NCBI GenBank assembly: GCA_948567375.1
Contig: OX419760.1
Span: 4,278,001-4,342,000, forward strand
From: Lunularia cruciata
Lineage: Eukaryota > Streptophyta > Marchantiopsida > Lunulariales > Lunulariaceae
Direction: 5' to 3'
Length of the DNA: 64,000 nt
Below, one piece after another: positions 31,938 to 43,903 of this stretch (within the stretch, counting starts at the first letter, position 1; the number at the start of each line of letters is the position of its first letter). The notes beneath the pieces were generated by a model, which did no database searches, was not told the origin of the DNA, and worked only from the letters and a program-made list of their open reading frames with translations. Position numbers and translations under genes: made by a program.

Positions 31938-32528
31938 TCATCCCCTTCCAAACTCTCCTCCATACAAATTGCAAATCTTGATAGCTTCAACCTTGGAAGA
32001 AGGTTTCTCATATCTCACATTACTTTTAATTTTTGGTCTCAACCCTCCCACAAAATTCTTGGTAAGCATAGCTCTTATGCCAATCATAGTAGTCTCTATA
32101 TCATCTACACCTTTCCTCAATACTATGCAAGATCTGGACTCTAACTTCTCCACTCTTTCTACATAAACTCTCACTATCTCTCTATCTACTTGTTTGAGAA
32201 AGGTAAGCTCACTCATCAATCTCTCATAACTCTCATTCAGAAGAAAGTTCTCAATGAGTGTTGAAGTCAAACTCTCTCAAGATTCTTCATGCTCATCTCC
32301 TCTCTCTCTCTCTCTCTTTCTCTTTCTCTCTCTCTCTCTCTTTTGGAATTTTGACTCATACCATGTAAATGATGCATCTTTAAAGAAATCTGGTAATAAT
32401 GAGGCCCACTCATTCTTCCTCCTCTCATTGTTTCCTATGCAATTTCTCCTGAAGTCTCTCACAAAGGCCTCCACATCTTCTCCATCCTTGTCAAAGAAAA
32501 TAGGAAGTTTCTCTAACTTAACCCTCAC
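31938..32528 (-). pseudogene. G1-a gag N-terminal part
   Basis: Two ORFs, 32,277-32,528 (KLPIFFDKDGEDVEAFVRDF, then NEWASLLPDFF) and 31,938-32,270 (SYERLMSELTFLKQ, VRVYVERVEKLE), cover the first half of Gag. They are separated by a simple-sequence expansion: GA/CT repeats translated as an ERERKRKRERER run at about 32,302-32,342. Homologues are 11,511-12,224 (+) and 23,838-24,575 (-). Confidence 0.85.
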
Positions 32529-32793
32529 TATTTTTCTTTTCTCTAAATCTTTTCTTTTTGTCTTTTCTTTTCTCTCATTCTATAACTAATAGAGTATATA
32601 CAAGACTAACACCATTTGAGAGTAATCCACCTTAGGGAATATAGGTTCAAGTTACTCCAAGAATTCTATACCAACATCAAATCTAAGAGTACATATTAAT
32701 CAAACCTTCATGGATAGTTTATCCATAAGTTGAAAGATTATCTCCATCACTAATCTTGAGAGCTAGTTGATAAAGGTGGTAGTATTTTTATAG

Positions 32794-33153
32794 CTATACT
32801 AAACACCCTCCAAGATCTTTCACCAAAGTATCCAAAAGTGCTTTTACTCCACTACACTCATGTCCTTTTGGAAGTCCTTCTACTCCACAAACCTCACACA
32901 CGTCCTTGGTCTTAGACCGTCTCCCTCCTAATCTTGGTGGAGAAGGTCCAACATGCAAACCTAAGTCAAGTAAGCCTCTCCTTTCCCTAAATCTCTTGCT
33001 CTTAAAGGTCAATGGACATGAACTTGCCTTATGTCCATTCTCTCTACATAAAAAGCATTTAGACTCACTCTTTCCTTCAAGTTGTGTATGTTTTTGGATC
33101 CTCTCAACACTCTCTTCAAATTCTATTCTAAACTCTCTTTTCCTCAAATCCAC
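32794..33153 (-). pseudogene. G1 leader ORF, zinc-knuckle protein (G1-a copy)
   Basis: 119-codon ORF, third copy of the pre-gag zinc-knuckle protein. Cys/His clusters are intact: CFLCRENGHKASSCP and CEVCGVEGLPKGHEC. The C-terminal S/T-rich end is cut by a stop compared with the other copies (GGCLV end). Both clusters have persisted although gag next to it has decayed. Confidence 0.62.
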
Positions 33154-33299
33154 CCTAGAATCACCTCAAACCCTTGGAGAACCTTACGTAGCCTCAATTT
33201 CCACTCTTGCTGACACTCCATGTTCCCAAGATGAATCTAAACACTCAAACATGGTTTTTGTTAATCTCACACTCCTCATGCATGAGATCTCAACTTTGT

Positions 33300-34083
33300 A
33301 AAATTGACCTCTCCTCACAACATCAATAAATTATTTCAACTGGTGTGTCATAATCCTTTGAAATTTTGTATACTTGATCAAAACCCCATGGTATTCTTCC
33401 TTGCAAAATTCCCTATTTTTTCATTGAGCCATGCGGCCTAAACACCTTTCTTGTCAACACATATATTTCAAATTTGGTCTGAAAACTACCCCCCTTCACT
33501 TTAAAGACTCATAACTCCTTGCAAAACAATGATCTCTCTCTCTAATTATTAAGTCAAAAGGTAGAATAATATACACTAAATTTTCTTAGAAAGTTTCAAA
33601 ACAATCCAATGAAATTAAAGAAATGGCAGACTCTATACAAATTTCAAGAGAGCATATAGTTTTGGAAGCAATTTACTCTATCAACTTTCAAAATTCTAGC
33701 TTAGTGCATGTACTAGCTCTCACAATAATTTCAACTGTGCTAACTAAAGGATAACCCAAGCTATCATGTGTAGAAATTTCAATTCTAGATCTCAAACTTG
33801 AGATTTTGCCCACAATTTCCATAATCCCCAAAATCTACAATCCACCTCACACAATCTCTCCAAATCCTCTCATGTATACAAGATGTACAATATCACCTCA
33901 AAAACATCATAATGACCTATAGGGTATATAAATAGTCTTGGTTCTCTAACATAATTGTGACTCTCTCTTCTCCTAACTTCTCTCCAAGTGAACTCTCAAC
34001 TCCTTCCGTCTGATATAAAATTGTACATGGAACATTATTATATCTTGCCTTCTAGAGAAGTTGCAACAACAGAACCAAAAATA
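33300..34083 (-). other. G1-a leader, non-coding
   Basis: Diverged leader homologous to 9,971-10,692 (+) and 25,300-26,179 (-), with a degenerate primer-binding site next to the LTR. No gene is seen. Confidence 0.5.
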
Positions 34084-34769
34084 TGAGCCAGCATGTCTCT
34101 CACTCAGAATGAACTTCTGATGGCTATTATGGTAGCTCACCATGGACTAAGAAGGCAAAGACTCTCAACTCCATCATATTCCTCCAAGGCTAACACTCCA
34201 AGACTCAAACCATTGCTCACTAGAGAACTCAATGAGAGAGAGATAGTTGCAAATGAATAGATAATGAGTACTTCCTCACCCTTAGTTTATATACTTGTGA
34301 AATAATTATGTACCAAATTTACAAATTACTAGAGTAACTCAAGTTACTAGGCTAAAAGTCAAATAAAGTCAAAAAGCTAAAGGAATATCCATACTCATAG
34401 GAATATTCTCCTAAACATATAGTCTTATCTTGACCCCAACCACTAATTCAAGGATTCCTTCACATGGGCTATCTTTGAGTTATAAAAGAATCCAAGGCAA
34501 AAAGGCTTGTGGGCCCAAGAGTTCTCAACTCTTTCCTCAAAGCCAAACACTTAGGAATAATACCAAATCAACACACTAGAATCCAAAATAGTGATGCTCA
34601 TCTTTCCACTTTCTCTAAAGTAAGGTCTCCTTTATCTTAGCTATGGTTTATCTTTAGCTAATCGTGACTTATGTAGAATCATGTTTTATCTCTATATAAT
34701 ATCTCTCAAGTACTTATAATACAAAATTACATATCACAATAGCACATACATGCATAAATGGGTATTATA
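34084..34769 (-). repeat. G1-a 5' LTR
   Basis: About 686 bp; the most diverged of the G1 LTRs in the window (ends GGTATTATA). Confidence 0.87.
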
Positions 34770-34913
34770 AGAATGACTCTTGTCACCATTTAGCATTTGA
34801 CATAATAGGAGTTATCTACTTCCTAAGCTACCAAGATCATCAAGAATAGGATCAAATTATCTTTCTTAGCCAAAGTTACAAGTGTATAGATAACAATGGA
34901 ATAGTCACTAGGA

Positions 34914-35667
34914 TGTAATACCAATAGCTAGACATATGATCTAGAGATGAAATTTGGTTTGGTAACATCTGAGAGGATTTTATACATGACAGAGTGAGTA
35001 GATCAGACAAAAGTATCACCAAAAAAGTACTTCTACTAATAGGCCAGAAACCAAAACATACTTGAAGACTTTAGAATCAAAAGCTAAACATATGATCTAA
35101 AGGTAGAATTTGGGTTGGTGATATCTAGAAGGATGATACACATAATAGAAAAAGTAGATCAAGTAGAGGTAGCACCAAAAGAGCACTTCTACTAATAGGG
35201 CAGAAACCAAGATAGGCTTGAAAACTTCAAAGGCAATTTTGGAGGCTTGCACGGATGAATTAGGCCTTGAAAATGTGCAAATTCCCCCTCCCTACTCCCA
35301 AATGAAGAAAAGGCTGGCCTTCCCTCTCCTTGGTTTGTCTCACTGAGAAATTTCCAATGCTATCTCACCCATGTGATTTTGAGATTCCTCCATAAAGATT
35401 CACTAAAAGATTCCCTTTGGTCAAAGCCTGTTTGACCAACCAAATGGGACTAGGATGAACATATCACTCATCCAAGCAAGTAATCTAAGGGTGGATCTCT
35501 CTGATAGGTCAACCTATCCATGTACCTAATCCTATGGTGGAGCATTCTTAGAGGAGATCCTTTTTGGCTATATAATAAAGAGAAGGTGCTCCCTTGGGAG
35601 CACCAAAGTTTGAGTGTGAAACATGTGTTTTCTCTTTTGTGTTTTTTTCTATCCTCAAAATATTACA
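34914..35667 (+). repeat. G2-family solo LTR
   Basis: TGTAATACCAATAGCTAG start and AATATTACA end, about 754 bp, similar throughout to the G2 LTRs. It is flanked by a perfect 5-bp duplication TAGGA (34,909-34,913 and 35,668-35,672) with no internal region, the signature of LTR-LTR recombination. It is diverged from the 5' and 3' LTRs of G2. Confidence 0.9.
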
Positions 35668-35672
35668 TAGGA

Positions 35673-36839
35673 CAACAAGTGAGGGTGGAAATATTGGCTA
35701 GGGCACCAGTCTAGGAACTAAAGGAATCTAGCAAGGTGAGCAGATTTTTTCAAACAATGACCAAAAACTATTCTAAACTAGCTAGCACCATGCCAGCAAG
35801 CTGGCTTTCTAGCCTTCATAGGCCATAGCCTTATGCCTCAAATGAGTCCTTTCTTCTTGCAACTTCAAACCTCCTCCAAATTTGGCCAAGATGTTCCAAC
35901 TTGAGCCAAAAATCTGATGGAAAATTTGACGTAAATTCCTCGAGTTGGTGATTGTTAAATCCTTTGCTAACTCCTCACTCAAGCCAAATTCAAAACATGG
36001 GGTTCTCCAAATCACAAATTCATGAGGATAGGTTCCCAACTCCACTTTCAATTTCACTTTCTAAGCTCAACTCACACCAAATTGGTCCTACTTTCACCTC
36101 TTGAGTTCAAAATGAACACCACTGCTTGAAATTTACTATCTTCTCAATGAAATTGGCCAATGCTTCCGCACACCGTCTGCCTCATTGCCAAATTTGCATC
36201 AATTAAAAGAGCTTCTACACATGATCACTCTCAAGGAAAATCTGGACCATGATCAAGCTACCAAAGATCAGCAAGGCTTGGAGATACCACCAACACCCTC
36301 AATCCTTTTCTCAATTTCCTATTGACCTCACTTCTTTGATGTAATCAAATTGTTCACATAACTCAAATCATACTCAATTAGATCAATATTTGATTTGTCA
36401 CTCAATAATTGACCAACAATTAGGCATTGATTTCGGTCAAGCCACACCCACTCTAGCTAAGAGAATCCAGGTGACGTTCACCGGCCTCTATCCACCATAG
36501 CCAAGAACTTGAAAGCTCAACATTAGAGAAGTGAACTCTTTGGAGCTACACTTTGAAACTATACTCCTTGGTCTCCAATCCTAATGGCCCCGTTGATGGC
36601 ACACCTAACGATGTAATTGGTGTAAGTGACGGTGGGTCCTACCATGTAGTCAGTACCTCAAACACAAAATCTGACCATCAACAAGTAGTTTATGAGTAAC
36701 TACCAAAATACTCCTACCTACCATCAATACTACTCCAAAATTTGAGCAATCTAGGTGCAACGCTACAAATGATGTGACACAAGGCAAACTACAGAGGTGC
36801 AACCAATACTACATGTGAGGCAATTGGCTTCAGAGGTTA
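35673..36839. other. Non-coding or unidentified stretch
   Basis: No recognisable gene. An 82-codon ORF on the minus strand (35,809-36,057) has no family resemblance I can name. The stretch probably consists of old repeat debris. Confidence 0.4.
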
Positions 36840-37125
36840 CTTGCTAACATTTGTGTATGTGTCTTTGGTGTGATTGTTATTTATGTAGATAACAAGAGAA
36901 GTATTAGACTTGCTAGTAATCTTGTGTTTCATGCTAGGACAAAACACATTGAGGTGCAATACCACTTCATTAGAAAGAAGTTACTAGTAGGTGAGATAGA
37001 TTTTGTATTTTTACATACATATGAGCAAGTAATTGACATCTTTATAAAATCATTACTTAAAGACACATTTGATGTATTCCAAGATCAATTTAGGTGTACA
37101 ATGCATTGATAAGAGCTTGAGAGAG
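36840..37125 (+). pseudogene. Ty1/copia RNase H C-terminal fragment
   Basis: 36,870-37,109 encodes IYVDNKRSIRLASNLVFHAR then TKHIEVQYHFIRKKL, the standard end of a Ty1/copia RNase H (usually D-N-x-S/A-I near this place). The rest of this element is missing upstream. An LTR-like sequence beginning TGTTTTGAGACC follows at 37,126. Confidence 0.85.
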
Positions 37126-37515
37126 TGTTTTGAGACCCCAAGCTCTCTATAGGTGTGAACTAGTTCCCAATTAGTCTAAACCTGTATAGCAATGCATTCA
37201 CACTTAGTACAAAGTTAGTTAGAAAGCCGCCACCCACCTGGCACACTAGGTTCTTGGCCTACCTTCCTTTGTGTGTGTCGCATTGTTCTCATATTTATAT
37301 ACATAATGGGGGCATTGCCTACCTAGATCATTCTCTTGGTTTATCTCCTCTCTTTCTTGTTTGTGCTACAAGTTTCTTGAAATTTTTTGCATAATTTCTA
37401 TGCATACCTTTCTTGACCAAATTGATGAATATGAATTTTTTTTCTCCATGACATAGCTAGATTTGGATTCCCACTACTCTCTCAAAGTCCAATTGCTCAT
37501 TTTTTTGTCCCAACA
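37126..37515 (+). repeat. Ty1/copia LTR, probably shared by two internal regions
   Basis: Lies between the RNase H end (to 37,109) and a primer-binding site (TGGTATTAGAGTG at about 37,518, initiator-Met type). It begins TGTTTTGAGACC and ends about CCCAACA. Its last 100 bases resemble 41,890-42,005 (TTGGATTCC...ACTCTCTCAAA...CCAATTGCTCATT). The start is inferred. Confidence 0.6.
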
Positions 37516-37560
37516 AGTGGTATTAGAGTGTTGGTCTTTGGAGAGAGAGAGAGTAGATCA

Positions 37561-40500
37561 ATGGTAAAAGATGGGAAAGTCAAAATTGACAAGTTCAATG
37601 GCAAAGATTGTGGATTTTGGAATATAAAAATTGAAGACTATCTAAATCAGAAGAAGTTTCACTTTACCTCTTGAGGCAAAAAAGCCAAAAGAAAATATAG
37701 AAGAAGCTAAGTGGAAACGCATTGTCAAATATGTATGAGAAACCTTCAACCTCAAACAAGATAGTCTTGATTTGCTAGTTGGTAAACACAAGGATGAAAG
37801 AAGGATGAATGAATTCAACTCAATCATTTCAAGATTAGAATCTATTAAAATCAACTTTGATGATGAAGTTCAAACATTTTTGTCATCATCATCATTAATT
37901 TATAGTTGGGGAGCAAAAAGCAAAGCAATGAGTAGTTCCACAAGATTAAGTGATCTCAAGTTTGAGAGTATAAAATACTTGATTTTTAATGAGACATTAG
38001 TAGAAAAAAAATTTTAGAATTATCAAGTGTGGTGCTATTTGCTAAGAGTAGAGGTAGAAGACCTCAATGAAGTCAGATTCAAAGAAATGGTAGAATGAAT
38101 CAAGGAAGAGAAGTGATTCAATAAGCCTCAAAGGAATGACACAAAGAAATTGTTTGTTGGAATTGCTATAAGCTTGGTCTCTTCAAGAATTAGTTTAAAA
38201 GTCCAAAGAAGGAGGAGAACTCAATAAACATAGCAATAAAACAAGAGGATGCACTTGTTTGCTATGTGGAGTATCCCATAAAATATTGGGTGATAGATTC
38301 CAATGCATCATGTCACTCTCCCATGTAAAGAATTGATGCACAACTTTGTTGCAAAAATCTTTGGAAAGGGTCACCTCTATTTATCAAAGGAAAAGGCAAT
38401 GTGAACTTGAAGAGTTCTTAATGGTCAATGTGGATATTGATAGATGTCAAATATGTCTTTGGACTGAGGAGGAATTTGATTTTCATAGGTCAGCTAGATG
38501 AGGAAGGATATCAAACATCCTTTTGAAGTTTGCAATGGAAGTTTACTTCAGGAAACCTGATTGTGCATGAGGACAAAAGGTTGGAACCCTATATGTTATG
38601 GGAAATTCACAACTTCTGCTGAAAATTGCAGATGTAATCTGTCCTTTGATCTTATGGCACCAAAGACTTGGTCACAAGCATGACAAGGGTATGAAGGAGC
38701 TAGTTGCTAATGGCAAGATCTCGGAGTTAAAGATTGTTCAACTTGGCTTTTGCAAACCATGTATTTTGGGAAAGCAAAAGTGGGTTACTTTGACTAAGGT
38801 CACAAAAGTACCAAGAGTAGGAAAGATAGAGTTAATACATACATATATGTATAGCCTGACTTCAATTGTGTCTCTTGGAGGATCTTGCTACTATGTCACT
38901 TTCATAGATTATGCTACCAGAAAGGTATGGGTTTACTTTTTAAATAAATCAGATGTGTTCATACTTTTCAAGCAATGGAAATTTAAGGTTAAAAACCAAT
39001 CAGGTTTGAAGATCAAGGGCTTGAAATCTAGTAATGGTTGAAATTACATTAGAAATGAGTTCAAAGAAAGGGATTAGAATGATCAAAACTATTCTTGAGA
39101 TACCACAACAAAATGGTGTAATTGAATGCTTGAATAGAGCTCTCAATGAGCACCAAATGCATGAGACTACAAGCAAGCTTGCTAAAGATCTTCTAGGCAG
39201 ATGCAATCAACACAACAGAATACCTCATAAATTGAGGGCCCTTAGTTCCCTTGAGATTTAACATCCTTAAGGAGGAATGGTCAAGAAAGAAGGTGAATTG
39301 CACTTGAGAACTTTTGGTGGTGTCTCGTGCAAGGATTTTAGATTGTGATAAGGACAACCTTGATTTAAAATCAATGAAGTGTTTCTCCATCAGATATGGA
39401 TGATGTGGGTTATTGTCTTTGGGATGAAGATGATATAAAAGTGTTGAGAAGTAGAGATTTCATTTTCCAAGAGAATGTTATGCACAAAGGTAAGCTTGGA
39501 TTAGGTTTTTAGGTTGCAAAAGAACAAGCAGAACATCAAGAAGTAGTGTTGGAAGACATCGCAAAAAATGATGTTGTAGGAAATAAAATTTTGGTAGAAA
39601 CCAAAGAGGTCATAATATATCTAGTCACACCTACAATTGACTTGAGGAGATCTACTAGATTGTAGAAACTAGAAGAGAGGTATTCCCCATCTATGTATTA
39701 CTTTCTCTTGACAAAGAATGGTGAACTTAAGTGCTACTCAAAGGCAATGCAAAAGGAAGACTCATTGCAAGAAGAGCTTGCAATGAATGAAGAGATGTCA
39801 TCCCTAGAAAAATAAGACTTGGTCATTGACCAAGTTGCCAATGAGAAAGAATCATTGCAGAAAAAATGGGAAAAACATGATGGAAGAAAGCGGTACAAGG
39901 CTAGACTTGTGGCAAAAGGTTTTGAATAGACCAAAGGTTTAGACTATAATGAGATTTTCCCTCCCATAGTTAAGATGATTACCATCAGATTGATCTTAGG
40001 TCTTGTGATTGTAGAAGATTTGCATCTAGAGTAACTAGATGTAAAAACAATGTTTTAACATGGAGACCTTGAAGAGGATATCTATATGGCACAAGGTAAG
40101 GGATTTCAAATCACAAACAAAAGGAACTTGGTCTACAAGTTGAATAAGAGTGGTTTGAATCAGGCCCCTTGACGGTGGTACTTGAAATTTGATGGCTTTA
40201 TAGCCAACAATGGTTACACCAAATGAAAAATGGACCATTTTTGTTATTAAGTCATTTGTTATTTCATATATTATCTTTTTGCTTTACGTTGATGATATGT
40301 TGGTTGTTGGATCCAACATGAGGGAAATTAACAAGCTAATGTGCCAATTGTTTGATGTATTTGAAATGAAACATTTAGGTCCTTCACAATAGATACTTGG
40401 AATGAGGATTACCATAGACAAATCTATAGGTACTTTGAATTTGTGTTGAGAGAAGTACATCAAGAAGTTGATGGACAAGTTTGGTCTAAAGAATGCTACA

Positions 40501-41279
40501 ATTTGAACCACTCCCTTCACTTCAAACTCTCTAAGGAGCAATCACTAAGAATTGATGTAGATAGAGAGTACATGAGTAGAGTAATCTATCCATCAACAAT
40601 TGTCAATTTGATGTATGCTATTGTATGCACTATTGCTCATGAAGTGGGAGTTGTAAGTAGATTCATATCAAACCCAAAAACATAACATTATGAAGTAGTG
40701 ACATGGCTATTACATGACTTGAAAGGTACTTTTGATAAGGCACTTTGTTTCAAGCAAATATATGTTATTTTAGAAGGATTCATTGATGCAAATTTGGGGG
40801 GATAATTAGACAATCAAAAGAGCACTATAGTGTACGTGTTTACCTTGGGTGATATTGCAATTAGTTGGATGTCTCATTTGCAGAAGAGTGTTGCTCTTTC
40901 TATCGTAGAAATTGAGTACATGGCCATCTCTAAGGCTAACGAGGAGATAATTTGGTTGAAAAACTTCATGATAGAGCTAAGCATGAAACAAGATGATAAT
41001 ATATGCTATGTTGATAGCTAGAGTGTTATCAGTCTTGTAGAGAATCTTATGTTTCATACTAGGAAAAAATCAATTGAGGTATCATTTCATTCATGAATTG
41101 ATAGATGATGGAGTATTGACTTTGCTAAAGATTGTTGGAGTAAGCAATACTATAGATGTTTATCAAGGTAGTCATAATTGAGAAGCTCAAGCAACACATA
41201 GTTGCAATTGGACTTAAAAGTTAAATTGTTTGTCTTGTACATTAGAGTGACAAGTAATAACAAACTCCAAGTGGAAGAT
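37561..41279 (+). pseudogene. Degenerate Ty1/copia polyprotein
   Basis: Copia-order domains with many stops. Gag starts MVKDGKVKIDKFNGKDCGFW at 37,561 and continues at 37,772-38,017. GAG-pre-integrase is at 38,598-38,800 with LWHQRLGHKHDKGMKELV and a CKPCILGKQ zinc end. Integrase core start is near 38,800-39,041 (YYVTFIDYATRKVWVYFL), and a degenerate integrase end follows near 39,100. RT catalytic box is at about 40,270-40,330 (FLLYVDDMLVVGSN). RNase H is at 40,830-41,110 (ISWMSHLQKSVALS, then MFHTRKK-type end). A purine-rich GTGGAAGAT precedes the 3' LTR. Confidence 0.85.
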
Positions 41280-42010
41280 TGTTAAGTGTGGAGTCCAATT
41301 AATTACAAGAATGCACTATGGAAACATTGAAAAGTCAATTTGTGATAGTCACATTATCCAATTCCATTTATGGGAGTGAATATAAAGATAGTTCACATTA
41401 GGACCCATATCTCTATAAACATAGATGCAAATGAGACATGCGTTCTTTTGTTGGAAGCATCTTCTCAAGGGCTTTTTGTAGACATCAAGATCATAGAAAG
41501 CTCTAGAAATCAATTTATGCTCACTTGGAGTATAGGACAAATGTGTCTTATAGGAGTTGCGGGATTCTTCTATGCAAGATACATGAGCTACAAGATTGTG
41601 AGTAGGCTACGTGACCTATTGAATGGTTGCAAGACCTATGAGAATGGCTCTTACAAGTATGGCTGTAGGATCTATGGTCATGGGACTTGCGGGTTGGCTC
41701 TAAGACTACAAGAAGGCTACGTGCATGGCACTCACTTGTAAAACTAAGTGAAGTGTTGTGTATTACTAGACAATCTAGTGTTTAGATTTGGGATCAATTT
41801 TCACCATTAGTATGATTTTGATAGTTCTTGATTGAAAATTCAAGAGTGAATGAAATCCCGTATAGTTGTGGACATTGGCAAATGTTGGCCAAAACACATG
41901 AAATTTGGCATAATCTTATGCATGATTTTCTCAACCAAATTTCTACTCTATCACATAACAAAATTTGGATTCCTTTTACTCTCTCAAATTCCAATTGCTC
42001 ATTGTTTCTC
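41280..42010 (+). repeat. Ty1/copia 3' LTR (approximate)
   Basis: Starts TGTTAAGTGTGGAGTCC at 41,280 after the purine-rich tract; the end is similar to the LTR end at about 37,490. The 5' halves of the two LTR-like regions are not clearly alike, so they may have diverged or belong to different subfamilies. The 123-codon ORF at 41,370-41,741 lies inside this region and is probably not a gene. Confidence 0.5.
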
Positions 42011-42828
42011 CAGAAAAACTCAAATTAAGATAGAATAACTTATTCTACACCATACCTTTATGCTTAGTATCTTGTACCAAAATTATACTAATTTCACAAT
42101 TATTATTCTTTGGGTATAATTGATCAATTGCATTATGGATATGTATACCTTATATAGGCTCTCATTGGTTGGAACTCTTATGAGCTTCTTAGATATTAGT
42201 CCATAATTCTTGTTTAGAACATAAGGCACTTGCTAATAACACATACTATTCTATTTTACAGTAAAATAAAATCTCATCTTGGAGAAAACTCTATTATGAA
42301 AACACACCCAAATATAGTAGTCATAATCACCAAGTTATACCATACAATGATCCATATAATTAACCAATATTAAGATATTACTTTTGATGCCTCCTAAGTA
42401 TCATAATCATAACAACTAGTACATTAGGAATAAGAGCAATTTGTAATATGCCATCACAATACTCATAATCAGATTGTACAATTTATCACTTTTGTATCAC
42501 TATACAAAAATATGTAGTATGACTAATTATTACTGTAGTTTTATTGGAAAAATTATGCAACTACACTTATATTAATAATATCAAATTACCAATAAAATCA
42601 AACAAGAGCACCAATATTAAAAATTATAATGACAAAGTGCTACCATATTTAATGCCAAATAGTATTTAGTAAACCAAATTGCAAAATACCATATTTGATG
42701 CCACAATTTAAGTACCACTATTTATGAAAATTAAATGGGAATAACTGTAATTTATAATGTATAACCTGCCTTAAAACACTTGCTTTCATTATAAACAAGC
42801 AATTAATCTTGATTCATTAAAGACAAAC

Positions 42829-43285
42829 ATGGATAGAATTGCTAACCATTACTTTAGCCTCACTACCAAAACTACATAAGAGACAAGAGAGAAATATAGG
42901 CAAGAGGATTAATTATTATTCTAAACTCACAATCAAAAGCGTCTAAGAGCATACAAATCACATCTATTAAAATGAAAACATAAAACAAATTGGTGAACAA
43001 ACAAGAAGTAAAGAATAGAGTGGATCCAACTCTAAGTAGTCCAAAATAAATATCCAAATATGGATGGAATTGCTTACTATTACTTTAACCTCACTACCAA
43101 AACCACACAAGAGACCAAAGAGAAACATAAGCAAGATGGTTAATCATTATTCTAAACTCATAATCAAAAGCAAAAAAAACATTTATATTACATCTATCAA
43201 AATAAAAATAAAAAATTTTGGTGTACAAACAAGAAGTAAATATTAGGGTAAATCCAACTCTAAGTAGTCCAAAATAAATCTCTAA
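42829..43285. repeat. Tandem duplication, period about 231 bp
   Basis: ATGGATAGAATTGCTAACCA at 42,829 recurs as ATGGATGGAATTGCTTACTA at 43,060. Both units continue in parallel to the shared CCAACTCTAAGTAGTCCAAA. Units have drifted by small indels and substitutions. No coding frame is preserved. Confidence 0.85.
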
Positions 43286-43903
43286 CTCATATCCAATAAG
43301 ACATTATACCATGGTTTGACATTTTGACAAAAGTCCACATGGTTGGTTGGTTAAAGCATATATTTTAGAGCAAGAATTCAAGGTTTGATTCACTTTTATA
43401 TAAGCTTTATAGGTTACTAAATTTTGATAAGTGCATATTACAACATAACTAAGATTTTTTACAATGGGCAAATGTTGATAAGTACTTTTCAAGTAACAAC
43501 TAAAGCTCTTGATAATTTTGACAAGTTTTTATTTAACAAATCTAAAATAATAAATTCTCACTAGGAAACCCTAAACTTCTTGACAAATTTTGCAAGTTCC
43601 CTTCAAGAAATAAGTGCAAAGATTTTGACAAGTGCACATGGATTATAATTGACAACTATACAAGTAAAATTTCACTCAAAGAAAATAGCAAGTAAGAGTG
43701 CTTAATGAGATAAAACCAAAGTAGTAATCAAAAGTACCTAAATTAAAATAAACGCATTGTGAGAAACTAAAATAATAATGTTTCACTCTTAATTTTGACA
43801 AGTGCTCTTTGTGAAACAATTAAGTTCACATTTTTAAACAACTAATAAGGTAAAGTCTCATTCCAAATTCTTACAATTGTACATTGAGAAATAACTGAAA
43901 TAT

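Larger units (their letters stand above)
31924..34769 (-). mobile_element. G1-a, right segment (gag N-terminus, leader, 5' LTR)
   Basis: Second half of the outermost G1 copy: gag N-terminus (31,938-32,528), leader ORF (32,794-33,153), non-coding leader, degenerate PBS near 34,060-34,075 and 5' LTR 34,084-34,769 (ends GGGTATTATA where the family has GGGTGTTACA). Sequence is continuous with 786-1,781 once G2 is removed. It is more diverged than the other G1 copies, as expected of the oldest layer. Its own TSD partner lies left of the window. A CT-rich microsatellite (32,302-32,342) has expanded inside gag relative to the other copies. Confidence 0.88.

Noticed and set aside
41370-41741. 123-codon ORF with a MGVNIKIVHIRTH start
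   Set aside because: It lies inside the copia 3' LTR region and contains imperfect internal repeats; no family resemblance.
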